Source: a virus
Virus record (IMG/VR): IMGVR_UViG_3300045999_003774
Span: 1 to 20,621 of that record
Direction: 5' to 3' (one strand)
DNA length: 20,621 bases
The stretch's first letter is position 1. Each line of letters opens with the position of its first letter. Under the pieces are notes generated by a model. It saw nothing but the letters and a program-made list of their open reading frames with translations. It was not told where the DNA came from and made no database searches. Position numbers and translations under genes: made by a program. Of this stretch, positions 1 to 8,580 are shown one piece after another.

Positions 1-2407
1 ACGTGCGGGCAAGTGGCGACAGTGAGGGATCCTGCACCTTCGGGCCAACGACGTTGGACACCGCCGCCGCCCGGGCAACGGTTTCAAATACCGCCATCGC
101 CGCCATGGCCTCGCGGCCTAGGAACCCCCGTGCGGCGGCAAATGCCACCGCCGGGCCGAAGATGCCGCCACGGGTAGCCGCCGCTGCCGCTGCAAAGGCG
201 TTGGCTGCGCCCTCCTGCTCCAGACGGGCCGCGCCCGCCCGGGCGACTCCCGGGGCAATCGGAGCCTGCTGGACGCCCTCCAGCGCCCCAAGAGCGGCCC
301 CGGCCTGCTCCATGGCCGCGAGGTCCATCCGACCCGTAGCAGCCGATTCTGGAGCCCCACGCCCAGCGTATTCGACCCCAGCCGCGTAGATCGGGGCAAG
401 CCCCGCCCGCTCCATAAACACCTCGGCCAACTCCGGCTGGAACATCTGAATATCGTGGAAGACCTCCTCAAGCGCGGAAGCCATGATCCGATCAGGCTTT
501 GCATCTGCGTTCAGGTACACCACCCCACGGCTTCGCATCGAGTGGAATGCCGGGTTGAACTTGCCGGACGGGCGGAACCACACCACCTTCCGCCCCAAAG
601 CCTCGATCTGCTTTTGGACACGCTTGCCAGACTTCGGGGCCGTGGTTTCGGTCATGGTCATCCCAGCCCGGGTGCCCATACCACTCAAGACGGTGGCCGG
701 ATCTGCCTGCTCCATAACCGCAGGCATCTCGCTGATCTTCTCCGCCACCGCATTGTGGATGGCCGAAGCCATCAGCCGATCGGTGACAGCCGAGCCGATC
801 GAAGCATCAATGCGTGCGATGTCGTCCTTGATGTCCTGAATCGCCTGCGCGTCCATGGCATCCATGGCACCCGCAAGACCAATGTCCAGACGCTGGCGTT
901 CGTCCAGCATCGACTCAACCTCGGTCTGGATATCCGCCTGCCGCTGCGCCAAATCAGCGAGGAACACGCCGCGCTGCTGCTGGTCCATTCCGTTCAGGCT
1001 GTCCAACGCACTGGACACGCTGGCAATCTGCGTCTGGTCAAGGCCGTCCTGCCAGTTCACCCGACGCTTCAGCGCGTCACCATGGATGGTCCGCAATGCA
1101 CGTTCGTGGTCCGTTTCGGGCCGCATGGCTTCACGGCGATTCATCAGCGCCCGATTGCCCGACACTGCGAGCACAGATCCCGTTCCGCCGATTCCACCCG
1201 CGATGGTTCCAATGAACGCCCCGTACACACCGTCAGCCAAATCCTTTGACAGCGGTGCTGCCGTGAACGGAGCCATCAGCGCAGCGGTGATTCCCTCTTC
1301 CGCGCCCTCCTCAAGTCCAGACACGCCAATGATTCCGGACGCACGGCCAAGCCACCCGTTCCTGAACGAGGCAGTCCCGTTGGAAATTCTGGCAAACGTA
1401 TCAAGACCCTTCTGGCCAGCCTTGGACTGCAACGCCTTGTTGACAATCGGCGCGCCGCGCTCGATGAACGGACGCAATGCCGCCTTGCCAACCTTGGTAT
1501 TGAGCCCAACACCCGCAATCATTGCGAGCGCCTTGCCACCGATTGCAGCGCCACCAGCCTCCACTCCAGCCTCAATGACGGCGCGGGCTTCGGCTCGCGT
1601 TCTGGATTCCTGAAGCGAGTACTCCGTCAGCGGACGCCCCTCGATTGCGTCATCCGCACGCTGCTGGTCAACCTCGTCCATGGCTTCAATGAAGCCCGAC
1701 GAATATGACGTGAACGGACTCATCGCCGTGCTGATGATGCCTGCCGCAACTGGGACATTTCCCGTCGCCAGCGCACCAGCAACACCAATCATCTGCGGGA
1801 CATTCTGCCCAACTGCACGCGCTACGTCCGGAATCACACCCTCCGGGGCACCGCGCATCATGCCTTGCTGCGCGCCACGCATGGCAATCAATTCCGACCG
1901 CAAATCCTCAACAGTGAGCCCAGACTTCTCCGGCTCGACAGCCATGGACAGTTTGTCTGCAAATGCCTGAGCGACAAAGTTGTGCATTGCCGGATCGACA
2001 TCGGAGAACCACGACGCGATGTACTCACTCGGTCGCATGAGCGACCGAATGAACTGCCCTCGCATGCCCGGAGTGGCAATGGTCTGTGCAGCCTGTTCGG
2101 CGGTCATCCGCAACCCACGCTCAATCTCGCGCAGGGGCAGGATCCCGCCAGACCCAGTCATCCCAATTCCGCCTTCCGGCGTGATCAGCAGGTCTTCATA
2201 CTGCTTGGCAGCACCCTCCAGAAGATCCGCTTCGCCGGGTGCCGTGCCCGGCGTGGCACCGGGCGCTTCCGACAATTGCGTCTGAACGATCGAGTCGATC
2301 GCGTCCTGAAAGGACATTTGCGGTGCGGACTGCGGACGCATAGGTTCCGCGCCCGGCTGCGCAGACATGCGCAGCGCCTCGTCGATCGCCTTCTGGAAAC
2401 TGGACAT
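1..2407 (-). CDS. Large internal virion / DNA-ejection protein candidate, C-terminus beyond window
   Basis: This frame stays open from an ATG at 2407 to the left edge, giving 802 visible residues and no stop. The start is supported by AGGAAG six bases upstream, eight bases after the previous gene's stop. The N-terminus carries two copies of SFQ(K/D)AID (residues 3-9 and 32-38) in a Pro/Gln/Ala-rich stretch. Three glycine/alanine-rich hydrophobic segments follow, at about 195-240, 276-303 and 358-420; the last contains LEEGAEEGITAA. Charged helical sequence with coiled-coil character follows (about 440-560). Near 647-651 the sequence EEVFH, after GVVYLNADAKP, resembles a zinc-peptidase HExxH with its first histidine replaced. 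Size, position after the nozzle and smaller ejection-type genes, and hydrophobic segments fit a podovirus internal virion protein injected with the DNA (compare T7 gp15/gp16 or P22 gp16 by position, not by visible homology). The specific role is inferred. Confidence 0.82.
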   Translation of the reverse strand, partial: MSSFQKAIDEALRMSAQPGAEPMRPQSAPQMSFQDAIDSIVQTQLSEAPGATPGTAPGEADLLEGAAKQYEDLLITPEGGIGMTGSGGILPLREIERGLRMTAEQAAQTIATPGMRGQFIRSLMRPSEYIASWFSDVDPAMHNFVAQAFADKLSMAVEPEKSGLTVEDLRSELIAMRGAQQGMMRGAPEGVIPDVARAVGQNVPQMIGVAGALATGNVPVAAGIISTAMSPFTSYSSGFIEAMDEVDQQRADDAIEGRPLTEYSLQESRTRAEARAVIEAGVEAGGAAIGGKALAMIAGVGLNTKVGKAALRPFIERGAPIVNKALQSKAGQKGLDTFARISNGTASFRNGWLGRASGIIGVSGLEEGAEEGITAALMAPFTAAPLSKDLADGVYGAFIGTIAGGIGGTGSVLAVSGNRALMNRREAMRPETDHERALRTIHGDALKRRVNWQDGLDQTQIASVSSALDSLNGMDQQQRGVFLADLAQRQADIQTEVESMLDERQRLDIGLAGAMDAMDAQAIQDIKDDIARIDASIGSAVTDRLMASAIHNAVAEKISEMPAVMEQADPATVLSGMGTRAGMTMTETTAPKSGKRVQKQIEALGRKVVWFRPSGKFNPAFHSMRSRGVVYLNADAKPDRIMASALEEVFHDIQMFQPELAEVFMERAGLAPIYAAGVEYAGRGAPESAATGRMDLAAMEQAGAALGALEGVQQAPIAPGVARAGAARLEQEGAANAFAAAAAATRGGIFGPAVAFAAARGFLGREAMAAMAVFETVARAAAVSNVVGPKVQDPSLSPLART

Positions 2408-2415
2408 TTATCTTC

Positions 2416-3954
2416 CTACTTACGGTACTTGACGAGCAAGGCCACGAACTTCGCGTAGCGCGCACGACCCTCACGTGAGGTGTCTGCCGCCAGTTGCTTC
2501 GATGCCTCGATGATGTCGCTGACCGGATCACCTGAATCCGGCATGTCGTACCCGAGAGCCGACACTTCATCGCGAAGTTCGGCATACTGCTTCCTATCCT
2601 CTTCGGTAATGATCCCGGTAATGGCTTCGGTCTGTTGAGCAGAAGCCTCGCTGCGACGAGCGCCAGCCAGAGCACCCGCCGCACGGGCACGCTCCGACGC
2701 CAACTTCGCCTGCTGCATTTCCGTAGCCTGTGCCTGCTCTTCGCGGCCAGCCTGAATGCGGGCCATTCCGCCAAGCGTCCGCTGCCGCGTCGGATCCGTG
2801 GCTGGCGATGCCTCAAGAGCCGGGGCGTTGGCGTACTGCATGCCCATTTCCTGCGTGGGGCCATAGATGGGACGCATCCCCCCACCGCCCGTCGATGCCA
2901 TCACAGCAGGTCCAAGACGCTGGGCAATGTACTTGGCCGCAATGTCACGGTCTGCCGGATTCCATGGCCGACCCCAGCCGACCTGCCTCGTCATCTCCTC
3001 CGCTCGCTGTGCTAGCGTGGGAATTCGGAGTTCCGGCGGCATGGCCTCGATCGCATCGCGACCAAGGTCAGAGATGGCCATGTCGGCCATGCTGATCAAC
3101 GCATTGCTGTTCCCGGTCGTCATGTAGTACGACGGGAATGCAGCCGCACCGACAACCGAACCGTCCGGAGGCGCATACACACCAAACTGCTGAAGGTTCA
3201 GCAACTTGATTCGCAAGTGCTGGTCCATCTGCGCCTTGTAGTAGTCCGGGATGGAGTCATCGGACATGACACCTTCCAACTGACTGGTGTACTGGTCGGT
3301 CTTGTAGTTGACGAACGACTCTGCCTGCATGCGCGCCACCTCAAGATTGGTGGCATTCACGCGCTGGGTCATGGCTTGGATGACGGAATCATCCTTGGCC
3401 TGCACTCGCGCATACATCTCCTGAACTGCCGTGTACGCGCCCTGCGGATCACGCTCAAGTGCGCTCTCCGCAAACATATTGAAGCCCGGGGCATAGGCTT
3501 CCAGTTCCTGCGCCATCTGGCGGATAGGGGCGCGCAGCCTGTCGGCGTCACGCTTCTTTCGCATCTGCATGGCCATGCCGATACGAGCCTGCGAACGCTG
3601 CTGAAGTGCCGCAAGCCACTGCTGTTCCGAAAGACGAATTGCCTGACGCTGTCCGGCCTTGTCGGTGAACAACACAGCAGGCGTTCCGTCTGGCATCGTG
3701 CCAAAGTCAAGAGCCTCAAGACCCGTGTAGTACCCGTTCTCCAGCCCCTGCTCAACAGCACCGAAAGTACCGTATGGAGCAATCTCACGCGAACCACGCG
3801 GGTCGAGTGCCGACTGCTTCAGCAGTTCGTCGTCCATCAGCGGATCCGGCTGCTCGGCCTGTTGTGGAGCCGCAGCAAAGCCCTCATTCGGACGAAGCGT
3901 CAGCGGAGGCTGGTTGGCGAAGTTCGTAGGCTGTGGATTGGGGAACGCGCTCAT
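2416..3954 (-). CDS. Putative internal virion (ejection) protein, 512 aa
   Basis: A 512-residue protein whose ATG overlaps the stop of the upstream gene (TAATG at 3954), so the two are probably translationally coupled. The first 35 residues are Pro/Asn/Gln-rich and look disordered. Residues about 110-240 are charged and helical, with many Gln, Arg and Met. A second helical, Ala/Gln/Arg/Glu-rich block spans about 405-450, with likely coiled-coil character. There is no signal peptide or clear membrane segment. I do not recognise a named family. The place between two Ala/Gln-rich genes and the giant virion protein makes a virion core or ejection protein the best guess; a tail accessory protein is the main alternative. 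Confidence 0.75.
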   Translation of the reverse strand: MSAFPNPQPTNFANQPPLTLRPNEGFAAAPQQAEQPDPLMDDELLKQSALDPRGSREIAPYGTFGAVEQGLENGYYTGLEALDFGTMPDGTPAVLFTDKAGQRQAIRLSEQQWLAALQQRSQARIGMAMQMRKKRDADRLRAPIRQMAQELEAYAPGFNMFAESALERDPQGAYTAVQEMYARVQAKDDSVIQAMTQRVNATNLEVARMQAESFVNYKTDQYTSQLEGVMSDDSIPDYYKAQMDQHLRIKLLNLQQFGVYAPPDGSVVGAAAFPSYYMTTGNSNALISMADMAISDLGRDAIEAMPPELRIPTLAQRAEEMTRQVGWGRPWNPADRDIAAKYIAQRLGPAVMASTGGGGMRPIYGPTQEMGMQYANAPALEASPATDPTRQRTLGGMARIQAGREEQAQATEMQQAKLASERARAAGALAGARRSEASAQQTEAITGIITEEDRKQYAELRDEVSALGYDMPDSGDPVSDIIEASKQLAADTSREGRARYAKFVALLVKYRK

Positions 3955-4436
3955 TACTTCACCAGTCCAAGAGTGCGAGCGGCTGCGGTCTGCCCGTAAC
4001 CGATCTTGATTCCGAACGGCTCCTCTGCCTGCTTCTCCGTGGCTCTTGGCGCAATGCCAGCAACCATGCCGCCGATGTCAGGCATGACCGATGCGCGCTC
4101 CGCCTGCGAACGGTAGATATCTTCCTCTGCCTGCGACTTGGCCATCATGTCCGCGACGCTTCGCTGGGTGGCCTGTTCGGCCCGGAACGCCATGACAGGA
4201 GCGTCGAGTTTGGCCTGAAGACCCTGCGTCGATCCAAGAATGGCCCCAGCAAACGAACTGTATTCGTTGCCCGGCTGATATGCAGCAAGACCCGTGGCAA
4301 GCCCACGAAGGTAGTTGCCAGCAAACTGCGCGGTTCCAGACAGGAACGAATCCCAGCCAGACTTCGACTTGGCTTCAACCTGTGGAAGCGTCTGAAATGC
4401 CGCACGGGCTCCAAGACCTGCCTGAAACATACTCAT
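3954..4436 (-). CDS. Putative small internal virion protein, 160 aa
   Basis: A 160-residue protein starting at an ATG preceded by a very good GGAGGT, which lies in the last codons of the upstream gene; the upstream TAA overlaps the start. An in-frame ATG two codons later is less likely. Residues about 30-72 are Gly/Ala-rich and weakly hydrophobic (FLSGTAQFAGNYLRGLATGL), followed by a Gln/Ala/Glu helix at about 84-115. The C-terminal 30 residues are Gly- and Lys-containing. No known domain is recognisable. Small size, amphipathic glycine-rich sequence and position among similar genes suggest a minor ejected or core protein, by analogy to the small internal proteins of P22- or T7-like phages; this is inference from context. 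Confidence 0.72.
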   Translation of the reverse strand: MSMFQAGLGARAAFQTLPQVEAKSKSGWDSFLSGTAQFAGNYLRGLATGLAAYQPGNEYSSFAGAILGSTQGLQAKLDAPVMAFRAEQATQRSVADMMAKSQAEEDIYRSQAERASVMPDIGGMVAGIAPRATEKQAEEPFGIKIGYGQTAAARTLGLVK

Positions 4437-5245
4437 TACTGACCTCCTCCAAAGGCTCGTCCAAACGGCGAAAGCGCCTGCCCAAACCCACCGCCGATTC
4501 CTTCGGCAAGCGCACCAATTCCAGCGCCGAACAGAGCACCACCAAAGGCATTGCCAGCAGCCATGTCCTGTTGCGCCTTATTCATTTCTGCGGCATACCG
4601 CGCATCAATAGGACGAGTCATAAACCCAAGACTCGATTGAAGTTGCGCCGCCCGAGCAGCCTGCGCCGCCGTGGTGTATTGCTGATACTGTCCACTCTGA
4701 TATTGCGCCGATCCAAGGCCAGCCGCAAACAGGCTCTGGGCACCCTGCTGTTCCATCTGTGCAAGCGCAGATGCCTGTGCCATCTGGGCCGATGCAAGCG
4801 TCTGTGCATACTGCTCCTGCACGGCTCCTGCCTGAAGTGCGCCCTGCGCCGCCACAGCATTGACTGCTGCCTGACCAAATGTGGTGTTAGAAAGACCAGT
4901 CAGCATTCCGCTGACTTGCTGTCGCGCAACCGATAGGTCAGTTTGCTGCTTGAGTAGCGCAAGCGTTGCATCGCGCCCGCTCGCAAGCGTCTGATACGCC
5001 TCCTGCCCCGCCGCACGAAACGCCTCGCGGGATTGCGCCATTAGGCTGCTGTACTTACCCACAGCATCGTTATATGCCTGTGAGTAAACCTGCGCGTTGG
5101 CGGTCCGTTCCTTTAGAAACTGATCAATGATTTTGCCATACTCGGCGTCCGAATATGTTCGTACACCAGCATAAGCCCTTTCCATCTTTTTGATGGCTTC
5201 CCCATAGTCCGTTTCTCCACCAAACAAGTTGCTGAAGAGGCCCAT
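4436..5245 (-). CDS. Putative internal virion protein, Ala/Gln-rich, 269 aa
   Basis: A 269-residue protein beginning MGLFSNLFGG, with its ATG overlapping the stop of the nozzle-like gene (TGATG). Residues about 15-225 are almost wholly Ala, Gln, Ser, Met and Tyr in helical pattern, including a Gln/Tyr cluster near residue 185 (QYQSGQYQQY). The last 45 residues form a Gly/Ala/Phe-rich hydrophobic tail (FGGALFGAGIGALAEGIGGG) that could enter or cross a membrane. The short amphipathic N-terminus, long Ala/Gln helical body and glycine-rich end recall T7 gp14-type and other ejection proteins that form a channel in the cell envelope. The family cannot be fixed by eye, so that role is inferred from composition and neighbours. 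Confidence 0.78.
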   Translation of the reverse strand: MGLFSNLFGGETDYGEAIKKMERAYAGVRTYSDAEYGKIIDQFLKERTANAQVYSQAYNDAVGKYSSLMAQSREAFRAAGQEAYQTLASGRDATLALLKQQTDLSVARQQVSGMLTGLSNTTFGQAAVNAVAAQGALQAGAVQEQYAQTLASAQMAQASALAQMEQQGAQSLFAAGLGSAQYQSGQYQQYTTAAQAARAAQLQSSLGFMTRPIDARYAAEMNKAQQDMAAGNAFGGALFGAGIGALAEGIGGGFGQALSPFGRAFGGGQ

Positions 5246-7398
5246 CAGTACGTTCCCTTCACATTTTTTGTGTGCTGCATAGCATCTACAAGCACAGCAA
5301 TTCGCTCAAGTGCCCACGGTACACCATTACTTTCCAAACGCACATAGGCCGATTGCTCGCGAACTCGACAACGCAATGCGTCATTTCGTCCCGGGATCAA
5401 GGTTCCAAGGTTTGTGCGTGTAGCGGTCTCATATACAGCAGAACTCACAAGTAGCCGGGGCGCAACGATGTCACTCGGAAGCAAAAAGTTGTTGTCCCGT
5501 TCTTCAGATCGGTATAAATATGTTCCAGATGGCGTTTGTGCTGATGTATTGCCAAATGTTTCGTCGCGTCGAAATTGCGACTCAACACTCCCAACTGTTG
5601 GAAGGTGTTCCAAATACCAATCGTAAGTCGGCGTACCCGGCGTGGTATTACGAAATCGATTCGTAGTTTTTGCGTAAGTACGGTCGCCCGGATCCGTAAT
5701 CAACGAATCAGCAGTGTTGTAAGTTCCAGCAATTTCGGCATCAAACAACAGATCAAGTGCCTGATCTACTGCGGTACTCCACACCGTATTTGGAGCGCCA
5801 CAGTCATACGTTGCTGTTGGTGTAAAAGCAAGATGAGATCCACCATCTACAACAACAAGTGGGTACAACGGATCGAACTGAACCGTTACCGATGCAATAT
5901 TTGCTCCAATGGCCTCTTCGGCTGTTTGACCAGACAAAATCGTCGCAACTGGTCCCGTAAGTTGCTGGACTGGTGTTGAAAAGATTGGATTTTCAATAGG
6001 AGAATCCATTGACAATTCAACTCTTACATCACGAATCATCACTTGTCCAAGCGAAGGTTCGACAACAGGTCCAAGAGTGAGCACGCTATACACGCGCCTT
6101 ACCGCAGCAAGGGCGTTGGTAACTGAAAATTCTGCCGCTGCTCCTTTGTAGCCAACAGCGGCTTGGCCATCTACTCCAGACACAAGATCACGATCAAACC
6201 ACGCAATGAATCCGTTGCTGCTTCCGAACGCGATAAGCGGAGATCGAGCATCTCCAAATGGAAATTCTCCACAAACAGTTGGGGCAGCAAATGATGTCCA
6301 GCCAGTACTCCACGGCCAAAACGAATCAGTTGTTTGGTTGTAAATTAGGTGAACACTTGAATTCGGCTGGTCTGTTCGCGATAACACCAAATATATGTTT
6401 TGCGCTTCGGCGTCGAATCCAAGCGAGCAATTGAGATTCTCAAACGACTGCTGTTGAAAAAATGTATCAAGTCTTCCGCCAGTAACGCGATTTGACTGCG
6501 TGACTTGAAAGTCGTTTGGACGAACCCGATACAGCCCATCTTGCGCAAGCATGTACATGGTCTGCGAATCGCTTGCACACCATGCGTTCGCACTAACAAT
6601 TCCTACTGATCGAGACAATTCGATGATGCGTGCTGTATCAATTACAGGATCTGCTGTGAGATACGAAATGGAATGTCTGCCAGCAAACATAAGTCCTGAT
6701 TCACCAACTGGAATCAATGCGACAATTGGTTCACCGGGAACTCCAAACCGCGTTGAAGACGCCCCCGCTACGGCGTCGTGAATATTGCCAGCACTTGGGT
6801 GCCAATCATCCGGGTTATTGATGTGACTCAAAAACCAATTATTTGGCGACGCCTTTACGCCAGACAAAGCCAAGCGTCCGCCAAATCGCACCAATAGCGT
6901 TGCATAATCACCAGCCGAACCAACGTTTGCATATGGTCCAGTCCAATCAACAACCGTCGGAGAAGATGCCGTAATATCAATTTTGCGATACCTTGCCCCG
7001 TCTGCAAAGTAGCAAAACTGTCCAAATACGGCTGCTCCAATTGATCCAGTGCTATTCATCGCGGCCAGCGCGCCGCGACCGCAATGTTGTTTTGTCCCGC
7101 CATTGTCAATTACATAGACCTCTCCTCCAGCAACAACAACACATCGCTGCGTCAGCGTCCCGCTAACGTATGCGTCTGCGCGAAGTATCACCTGCACCTG
7201 CCGTGTTATGGCCGTTGGGGTGTCGTTGAATGTGTACGCGCCAAGCAGCGGTTTGCGTTTTCCTAGCCGAAGTTTTCCCTTGAATGTGTCGTACGGAACA
7301 ACATTCATGCATTCGGATGTAAACCCGGCAAGCAGCGACGAATATCCAGCATCGATGCTGATTCCGCGATACGGAATTGCGACTTGGTTATACGGCAT
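5245..7398 (-). CDS. Tail nozzle / tail tubular protein B-like, 717 aa
   Basis: A 717-residue, beta-rich protein starting at an ATG that overlaps the tail-fibre stop (TAATG). The N-terminus (MPYNQVAIPYRGISIDAGYS, then ECMNVVPYD) has the look of podovirus tail-hub proteins, where a short N-terminal segment contacts the upper ring. Residues about 85-430 contain recurring blade-like patterns, such as VVVAGGEVYVIDNG, FCYFADGARYRKID, TMYMLAQDGLYRVRP and LIYNQTTDSFWPWS, as expected for a beta-propeller. The C-terminal third is a different beta-rich domain. Known nozzle proteins (T7 gp12, P22 gp10 class) combine a propeller with added domains and form the hexameric end of the short tail. A receptor-binding role for the C-terminal part is possible. 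DNA here is much less GC-rich than the head genes. Confidence 0.75.
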   Translation of the reverse strand: MPYNQVAIPYRGISIDAGYSSLLAGFTSECMNVVPYDTFKGKLRLGKRKPLLGAYTFNDTPTAITRQVQVILRADAYVSGTLTQRCVVVAGGEVYVIDNGGTKQHCGRGALAAMNSTGSIGAAVFGQFCYFADGARYRKIDITASSPTVVDWTGPYANVGSAGDYATLLVRFGGRLALSGVKASPNNWFLSHINNPDDWHPSAGNIHDAVAGASSTRFGVPGEPIVALIPVGESGLMFAGRHSISYLTADPVIDTARIIELSRSVGIVSANAWCASDSQTMYMLAQDGLYRVRPNDFQVTQSNRVTGGRLDTFFQQQSFENLNCSLGFDAEAQNIYLVLSRTDQPNSSVHLIYNQTTDSFWPWSTGWTSFAAPTVCGEFPFGDARSPLIAFGSSNGFIAWFDRDLVSGVDGQAAVGYKGAAAEFSVTNALAAVRRVYSVLTLGPVVEPSLGQVMIRDVRVELSMDSPIENPIFSTPVQQLTGPVATILSGQTAEEAIGANIASVTVQFDPLYPLVVVDGGSHLAFTPTATYDCGAPNTVWSTAVDQALDLLFDAEIAGTYNTADSLITDPGDRTYAKTTNRFRNTTPGTPTYDWYLEHLPTVGSVESQFRRDETFGNTSAQTPSGTYLYRSEERDNNFLLPSDIVAPRLLVSSAVYETATRTNLGTLIPGRNDALRCRVREQSAYVRLESNGVPWALERIAVLVDAMQHTKNVKGTY

Positions 7399-8450
7399 TA
7401 CGCGGTTCTAATAGCAAAGATCAATCGATCAACACCGCTGTTTACAACGTGAATAGTCCACGTTCCACTCGCAGGCCGAAGATAATAAATTCCCGCAGCA
7501 TTCACCTTTGACCACCCAAGTAACGGGAAAGCACCAAATTGCTCTACAGCAGTAGCATTTCCAGTATTGAACGCCGTTGAAGCAGTGGTAACACCAACTA
7601 GGTGCCCTTGCGTGGTGTTTCCTGAATTCACAGGGCAGTTGAAAATTGTGAACCCATGCACCTGATCTTTAGCAACAAATACTTGTGTGATCGTTGATGT
7701 TGCTACTTCAGTAAGTCCCAACGTCGTTCGTTGCGCGGCAGTGTCCGCATCATCTATCAATGCCCGACCTGCCGATGTGCATGTGATCTCTTCCACCACA
7801 CCAGCGCCAGCGGTGCTCCTTCCGAGCAACCTGTCTGTAGCACTTACGTTTTGAATCTTGGCGTACGTGACGTTTGAGTTCGTGATCTTTGCCGTAGTAA
7901 TGGCCAAATCGCGAATGTGATCCGTCGTGACCGCACGATTGGCGTCCGTTGACGCGTCATCGCGCAACTTGTCTGCGGTCACTGAATCATTAGCAAGTTG
8001 TGCTGTTGCAACAGATCCGTCGTGGTTCGACAAAGCAACCCACGTTGTATAGTTCGTACCATCCCAAGCACGAGAAAAGACACGCTGTGTCTTTGTAGAA
8101 AACAATACTTGCGTAATGTTTCCACTAGAAATGCGAGTGACAATTAGCACTCCCGGGGCGTCTGATGCAGGAGTCCAGCCGGATGGCACATTGGTGACGA
8201 CCGCAGCCAACACCTCATATCGACCCTGCGCTCGATAGCCAGTTCCGTTTAGGTCCGTACCAGCACCAGTGATCTGCGGATAGGTCGCACGCGAATACGC
8301 CAAAGAGTTCCACGCTAGCGTCCCATCACCAATCTTGAAGTTGCCAGTATCGGTTTCAAACCCAATCTCCCCACCCAGCAACACCGGGTTATTTGCGGGG
8401 TTTGCCCAGTCGGCGGCGAGGCCACGGCGGATCTGCAACTTGATTGCCAT
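7398..8450 (-). CDS. Tail fibre / receptor-binding protein with Mtd-like N-terminus, 350 aa
   Basis: A 350-residue modular fibre protein; AGGAAA eight bases upstream supports the ATG at 8450. Residues 1-52 match the phage fibre attachment module seen at the N-terminus of Mtd-type proteins: IKLQIRRG, LLGGEIGFETDTG, FKIGDGTLAWNSL. Residues about 62-142 look like a pyocin-knob domain (GRYEVLAAVV, GVLIVTR, TQRVFSRAWDG, YTTWVAL). A stalk with repeated SVTADKL / LAITTAKI / NVTYAKIQ units follows (146-202), then the common fibre motif DRLLGRSTAGAG with CTSAGRALIDDADTAAQRTTLGL-like sequence (to about 246). Residues about 250-350 form a beta-rich C-terminal domain that is the probable tip. It is the likely trimeric spike or fibre recognising the host; the ligand is unknown. 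Confidence 0.88.
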   Translation of the reverse strand: MAIKLQIRRGLAADWANPANNPVLLGGEIGFETDTGNFKIGDGTLAWNSLAYSRATYPQITGAGTDLNGTGYRAQGRYEVLAAVVTNVPSGWTPASDAPGVLIVTRISSGNITQVLFSTKTQRVFSRAWDGTNYTTWVALSNHDGSVATAQLANDSVTADKLRDDASTDANRAVTTDHIRDLAITTAKITNSNVTYAKIQNVSATDRLLGRSTAGAGVVEEITCTSAGRALIDDADTAAQRTTLGLTEVATSTITQVFVAKDQVHGFTIFNCPVNSGNTTQGHLVGVTTASTAFNTGNATAVEQFGAFPLLGWSKVNAAGIYYLRPASGTWTIHVVNSGVDRLIFAIRTA

Positions 8451-8466
8451 GAGAGTTTCCTGTCAA

Positions 8467-8580
8467 TCAGAACTTCTTGCCATACTTGCGCGACACCAGA
8501 ACGCCTGCGCCAAATCCGACCACGCCGAGAAGCAGGGCGAAGAACACCGAACCGAGAAACGAAGAGGCATCAGCGAGCAT
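8467..8580 (-). CDS. Small single-span membrane protein, holin candidate, 37 aa
   Basis: A 37-residue protein with a short N-terminus, one hydrophobic segment at about residues 10-32 (FLGSVFFALLLGVVGFGAG) and a basic tail (SRKYGKKF). I chose the ATG at 8580 because AAGGA lies eight bases before it; the in-frame ATG at 8589 directly abuts that AAGG and is badly spaced. The gene overlaps the end of the upstream lipoprotein gene by 11 bases in another frame. Size, single span, basic C-terminus and position next to two other membrane genes fit a small holin or pinholin, but no endolysin is visible nearby, so a lysis role is inferred. A minor membrane accessory protein is the alternative. Confidence 0.65.
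   Translation of the reverse strand: MLADASSFLGSVFFALLLGVVGFGAGVLVSRKYGKKF

Noticed and set aside
455-1613. Plus-strand frames of 252-264 residues at the left edge
   Set aside because: The minus frame from 2407 is open through the whole region and gives protein-like sequence with hydrophobic and helical patterns, so these are shadows.
7398-8450. Diversity-generating retroelement acting on the Mtd-like fibre
   Set aside because: Only the N-terminal attachment module is Mtd-like; no reverse transcriptase, template repeat or variable repeat is visible in the window.
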